Positions 22,771 through 25,789 of a DNA stretch of 25,789 nucleotides are shown here, piece by piece. Source of the stretch: CAZLYK01 sp964563495 (GTDB lineage: Bacteria; Acidobacteriota; Blastocatellia; RBC074). The translations under genes were made by a program, and so were the position numbers. Under the pieces are notes generated by a model, which was not told where the DNA came from, did not search any database, and was given only the letters and a program-made list of their open reading frames with translations. Within the stretch, counting starts at the first letter, position 1. The number at the start of each line of letters is the position of its first letter. The stretch covers positions 1 through 25,789 of the forward strand of contig CAZLYK010000072.1 in assembly GCA_964563495.1 (NCBI GenBank). The letters run 5' to 3'.

Positions 22771-25544
22771 TATTTCGTCGGCAGTTTGAGTTCGCTCGGG
22801 ATCACTCCCATGTACTTCAACACGGAGGATAAGACTTCAGCCGCACCCGAAGAGATCAGAGTCGTGATCGCGGCGCTGATCGCGACCACGACGGTAGACG
22901 CCCAGGCCGACAATGAGCTGAACTTGTGAATCTCAAGCAGATCCGAAAATTTAAAACCCGCCCTGCGCAAGATTTCGTAATCTCCGGCAACCAGTCCCAG
23001 GAGCATGCAATGGACGAAGATCTGCAGCGTCCAGAATCCAAATGATTGCCAGCTTGCGCGATCGACCGGATAGACCAGCGAGGTAAAGACCAGTTGGGGG
23101 ATGACGATGGTGAGAAAGACCGCCAGCCCCTTTTGAATCCCGTGCTTGCCGATGATGTACGGATAAAAGTATCCGAAGATAAAACCGTATGAGATCCAGG
23201 TCAGGAGATACGAGATGAAGGAGTTCAACAGATCAAGGATCAGGTAGCTTTCGGTCGGCGCCGGCGCGAGAACAAAATTGCGCAGGTAAAGCAAGATCCA
23301 CGGCAACGAAAAAATCAGGCTGTAAAAAGACGCCCTCTTACCATTCTCCCAGGCCGAATCAGTCGGGCCGAGTCCCAGGACAAGTTCTTTCGCGAAATGG
23401 CCATCGATGGTCAGATCATTTTTGAGCCCGGCGACGGCGCGATCCTGCGCTTCCACCTTTTCCGTGTACCCGTCATAGGTTAATTCACCCTTGCCGATTT
23501 TGGTCACCAATTCCTTCTTGAGCAGTCTCAAGGCTTTCTCGGCATCGTTAAAACTGATGATCTTCTTGATCACCCGAGAGAGCTGGTTCTCGATGCCGGA
23601 AAGTACGCTCAAGTCGATGTGTTTGCCGGGGAGCAGCCATTTCTTGAGGAGCAGGAAGCCGATCAGAAAACAGACCGGGATGTAGTGCCATCGTGCAACC
23701 GGAGAATAGAAGAGGGAGAGAGCCAGTAAGATACCGGCGATTCGAGCCGATGGCGGAAGCGCCAGCGAGCGCCGATGGCTCGAGACACTCCAGAGAAACC
23801 TGGTCAGGATCAGGATCAGCGCGAGATAGAAAAAAGACTTGAGCTGCCAGGCTAATGACCAGAGCGGCCAGTATCGCATCGGCACCATCCATGACCTGGT
23901 CGAGAAGGCAACCGCCAGTAGACCTAAAACGACGAGCAGCTTTTTTTGCCTCGACCAGGTTCTCCACTCCGGGTAGATGCTCTGTCCGGTGACGATTGCG
24001 TAAAAGAGCCTGCCAAAGGCCGCAACCATGACCGTCGCCGCCAGTGCAAAGTTGACGAGGGTCATGGCCGCATCGGTCTTTCTATGATGGTTCAACCAGT
24101 AGTTATCTTCGACTAAGACCAGATAGGTGAGGAGAAAAAAACTGAGCAACGCCGCAACCGGCCGTCTCCGGTCGAAGATTTCGAATGCCAGCCAGGTGCA
24201 GAGCAGAAAAAGAAGCAGGAGAAGGACGCTCAAAGACAGCCCGAAGAAACTGCCGTTGGTCCATCTACTTTTCATCTCCAGGACCGAGCGATGGGAGAAG
24301 AGCGACAATCCGGCGACCAGGGCGATGAGCAGGATCAGATAGAGCGATTGGGCCGCGTATCCGCGCCATCGCGGGGTGGTAGTCTCTTCCCCATTGTTCA
24401 GGCTCAGGCGGCGGATTGAGAATGCCGGCCAGATGTAAAAGAATGTCGCCATCATGGTCAGCAGGACGAAGGTGCTTTTGGGGGAATCGATCATGATCGA
24501 AATAGGAAAGCGCCCCTGCAAATAGCCGACTAATTGGAACGCGGGGTTCTTCCAGGTCTCGGTCAACTCGCTGAAAGCAAGAAAGAAAAAGAACAGGAAA
24601 TGATAAGCCAGGTAGATGCCGATTATCCGCACAGATCGTTCAAATTCCGGTTGATCGGACTTGAAATCGTAGCGTCGTGCCCAGATCAGAGTAAGGAAAA
24701 ACGGCAATGCTTCGAGCAGGCCGATGATCAACCAGCCTAACGCGGGCAGACGGATGCTCTGGTTGATCAGGTCCGCCAGCGTGACTTCAGCGGTTTCCCG
24801 TGGAGCCTCAACCGGGGCCGTCCAGTTCGGCAGGTAGATTCCAAAACTGAAATAGGGCTGACCCGGTTGAATGACGAAGAGCGTGCGTTCGGCTGTCTTT
24901 AATACCGGGATGTTATCACTACTCCCAGACCATACCTGAGCCTGATCGGTGTTGATCCCCACCGACAGTGGTTGAGATTCAATCGGAGGGTGTTTAGCCG
25001 GTTTAGGAATCTCGACAACGATGGATTGGCTTTGTGGGATATAGTTGCGGCTGGTGACGCTGAAGCGACCCTGAGGATCATTTTCCAGGATGACGACCTC
25101 GGGCGTGTTGAATTTGAGGGACTCGGTATTTAACTTCACCTCGCCGAGTATATCCTTGACCAGCAGATTCGAGTATGTGGTGTCGAGGCCTGACTGAATG
25201 GCTCTGAGCAGAACATGGTCCTTCGGCAGGCTGACGTCGTATCGGGCGATCACGCCCGCGGGCTTGACCTCAAAACTCAGCTTCTTATCGGTTATCGGGC
25301 CGGCGGCGGCGAGACCCAGATATTGAAATGGATCGTATTGTTCCGGCGCCAGCGGAGGTTTTATCGAGTAATCGGAGACTGGGGCTTGGAGGGCTTCGCT
25401 CGGTGGCCGATCGGAACTAAAGATGGCTCTGTTAAAGCTTCTCTGGGTGATGACCAGTATATCGACTGCTCCGACGATGAGCAGGAAGAGGATCGAAAGT
25501 CGGAGAAGCTTGCTTACCCAGTATCCCGCAGTGCGCTTGGCCAT
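22770..25544 (-). CDS. Large polytopic membrane protein of unknown function
   Basis: I do not recognise this 924-residue protein with confidence. Residues 12-34 form one TM helix. Residues 40-262 are a probable extracytoplasmic, beta-rich domain (KLSFEVKPAGVIARYDVSLP, SQSIVVEIPKPAKHPP). From 264 to about 640 there are roughly ten TM helices. Residues about 640-735 form a soluble charged helical segment (LSGIENQLSRVIKKIISFND) ending in VLGLGPTDSAWENGKRASFY. Four or five more TM helices follow to 915. No catalytic motif is evident. It might be a sensor or transporter-like receptor; a distant link to the actinobacterial DUF6185 group is only an impression. The start ATG 25544 has AGGAGGAG at the edge of a family B repeat, and its stop touches the hairpin at 22692-22770. 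Confidence 0.8.
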   Translation of the reverse strand: MAKRTAGYWVSKLLRLSILFLLIVGAVDILVITQRSFNRAIFSSDRPPSEALQAPVSDYSIKPPLAPEQYDPFQYLGLAAAGPITDKKLSFEVKPAGVIARYDVSLPKDHVLLRAIQSGLDTTYSNLLVKDILGEVKLNTESLKFNTPEVVILENDPQGRFSVTSRNYIPQSQSIVVEIPKPAKHPPIESQPLSVGINTDQAQVWSGSSDNIPVLKTAERTLFVIQPGQPYFSFGIYLPNWTAPVEAPRETAEVTLADLINQSIRLPALGWLIIGLLEALPFFLTLIWARRYDFKSDQPEFERSVRIIGIYLAYHFLFFFFLAFSELTETWKNPAFQLVGYLQGRFPISIMIDSPKSTFVLLTMMATFFYIWPAFSIRRLSLNNGEETTTPRWRGYAAQSLYLILLIALVAGLSLFSHRSVLEMKSRWTNGSFFGLSLSVLLLLLFLLCTWLAFEIFDRRRPVAALLSFFLLTYLVLVEDNYWLNHHRKTDAAMTLVNFALAATVMVAAFGRLFYAIVTGQSIYPEWRTWSRQKKLLVVLGLLAVAFSTRSWMVPMRYWPLWSLAWQLKSFFYLALILILTRFLWSVSSHRRSLALPPSARIAGILLALSLFYSPVARWHYIPVCFLIGFLLLKKWLLPGKHIDLSVLSGIENQLSRVIKKIISFNDAEKALRLLKKELVTKIGKGELTYDGYTEKVEAQDRAVAGLKNDLTIDGHFAKELVLGLGPTDSAWENGKRASFYSLIFSLPWILLYLRNFVLAPAPTESYLILDLLNSFISYLLTWISYGFIFGYFYPYIIGKHGIQKGLAVFLTIVIPQLVFTSLVYPVDRASWQSFGFWTLQIFVHCMLLGLVAGDYEILRRAGFKFSDLLEIHKFSSLSAWASTVVVAISAAITTLISSGAAEVLSSVLKYMGVIPSELKLPTK

Positions 25545-25551
25545 TGAACAG

Positions 25552-25692
25552 TCTCCTCCTCAGAAAAACCTGGGAACGCGGGCGCCGGAGCCCGCATGTT
25601 CCGGCAAAGAAACTGATCATCAACCCATGCGGGCTCCGACGCCCGCGTTCCCAGGCCGGGTTTTTCATTATTTCAGGGCGTCGCTAGGCGAC
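25552..25692 (-). repeat. Family B palindromic element, copy 4, upstream of the membrane protein
   Basis: Minus strand order is CATGTCGCCTAGCGACGCCC, then CTGAAATAATGAAAAACCC. The 30-bp arms are at 25626-25655 and 25569-25598, with one mismatch, around a loop containing GGTTGATGATCAGTTTCTTT. The far edge is TTTTTCTGAGGAGGAGAC, where AGGAGGAG serves the gene starting at 25544. It matches copy 1 from end to end. Confidence 0.87.
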
Positions 25693-25789
25693 ATGAAGGC
25701 TCTTCAGGAAAAGATGTCAGGTGCTACAGATGCTGGATGCCAGGGGCTCTTTTTAAATCAAACCAGACAACATTGGGACACTGGTTGCG

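Noticed and set aside
25432..25668. 78-residue minus-strand open frame at the right end
   Set aside because: Half of it is the family B repeat and the rest overlaps the membrane protein in another frame.

Overview
The window looks like a piece of an Acidobacteriota genome, probably near Blastocatellia, and probably a draft or metagenome assembly because it holds a 100-N scaffold gap. The taxonomic reading rests on an 808-residue MacB/FtsX-type permease with the layout of the acidobacterial duplicated orphan permeases, on several families of GC-rich palindromic repeats, and on diderm envelope genes (a heptose-1-phosphate adenylyltransferase and two periplasmic parvulins). The taxonomy is inference; no rRNA gene is present.

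Layout. From 1 to 4505 all genes are on the minus strand: a tandem universal stress protein, a candidate small transcription unit with a 13-codon ORF, ribosomal protein S20, a broken copy of a permease C-terminus, and the permease. A divergent promoter at about 4550 starts a long plus-strand run to 15758: rfaE2, mfd, a PpiC lipoprotein, a SurA-like chaperone, a YhaM-type HD exoribonuclease, a MobA/MocA-like nucleotidyltransferase, a UbiD-family decarboxylase and a secreted GH16 glucanase. Two minus-strand genes follow (a cupin and a glycine-zipper protein). The plus strand then carries a 14-blade YCF48-type propeller protein, a tagatose-epimerase-like enzyme, a galactokinase-like GHMP kinase interrupted at its 5' end by an artefactual gap, and a secreted esterase. 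A 924-residue polytopic membrane protein of unknown function runs back on the minus strand to 25544. Bases 25693-25789 hold nothing I can identify.

How the genes fit together. rfaE2, the two parvulins and the permease belong to envelope biogenesis, while mfd and the YhaM-like nuclease are housekeeping. The epimerase and the GHMP kinase probably form a sugar-catabolism pair. GH16 and the esterase are secreted hydrolases.

The most striking signal is in the repeats. One family (built from GACAGGAT/GGATTAAC) sits exactly at gene 3' ends and supplies or touches the stop codons of many genes; two copies are perfect 36- and 41-bp hairpins. A second family (about 100-140 bp with long GC arms and a conserved TGATCA loop) sits at gene 5' ends. 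It carries an AGGAG-type Shine-Dalgarno at one edge, and in one case it supplies the start of a signal peptide. A third family forms two hairpins upstream of the stress protein. The small promoter-ORF-terminator unit at 1219-1427 is the best candidate for an undescribed gene.
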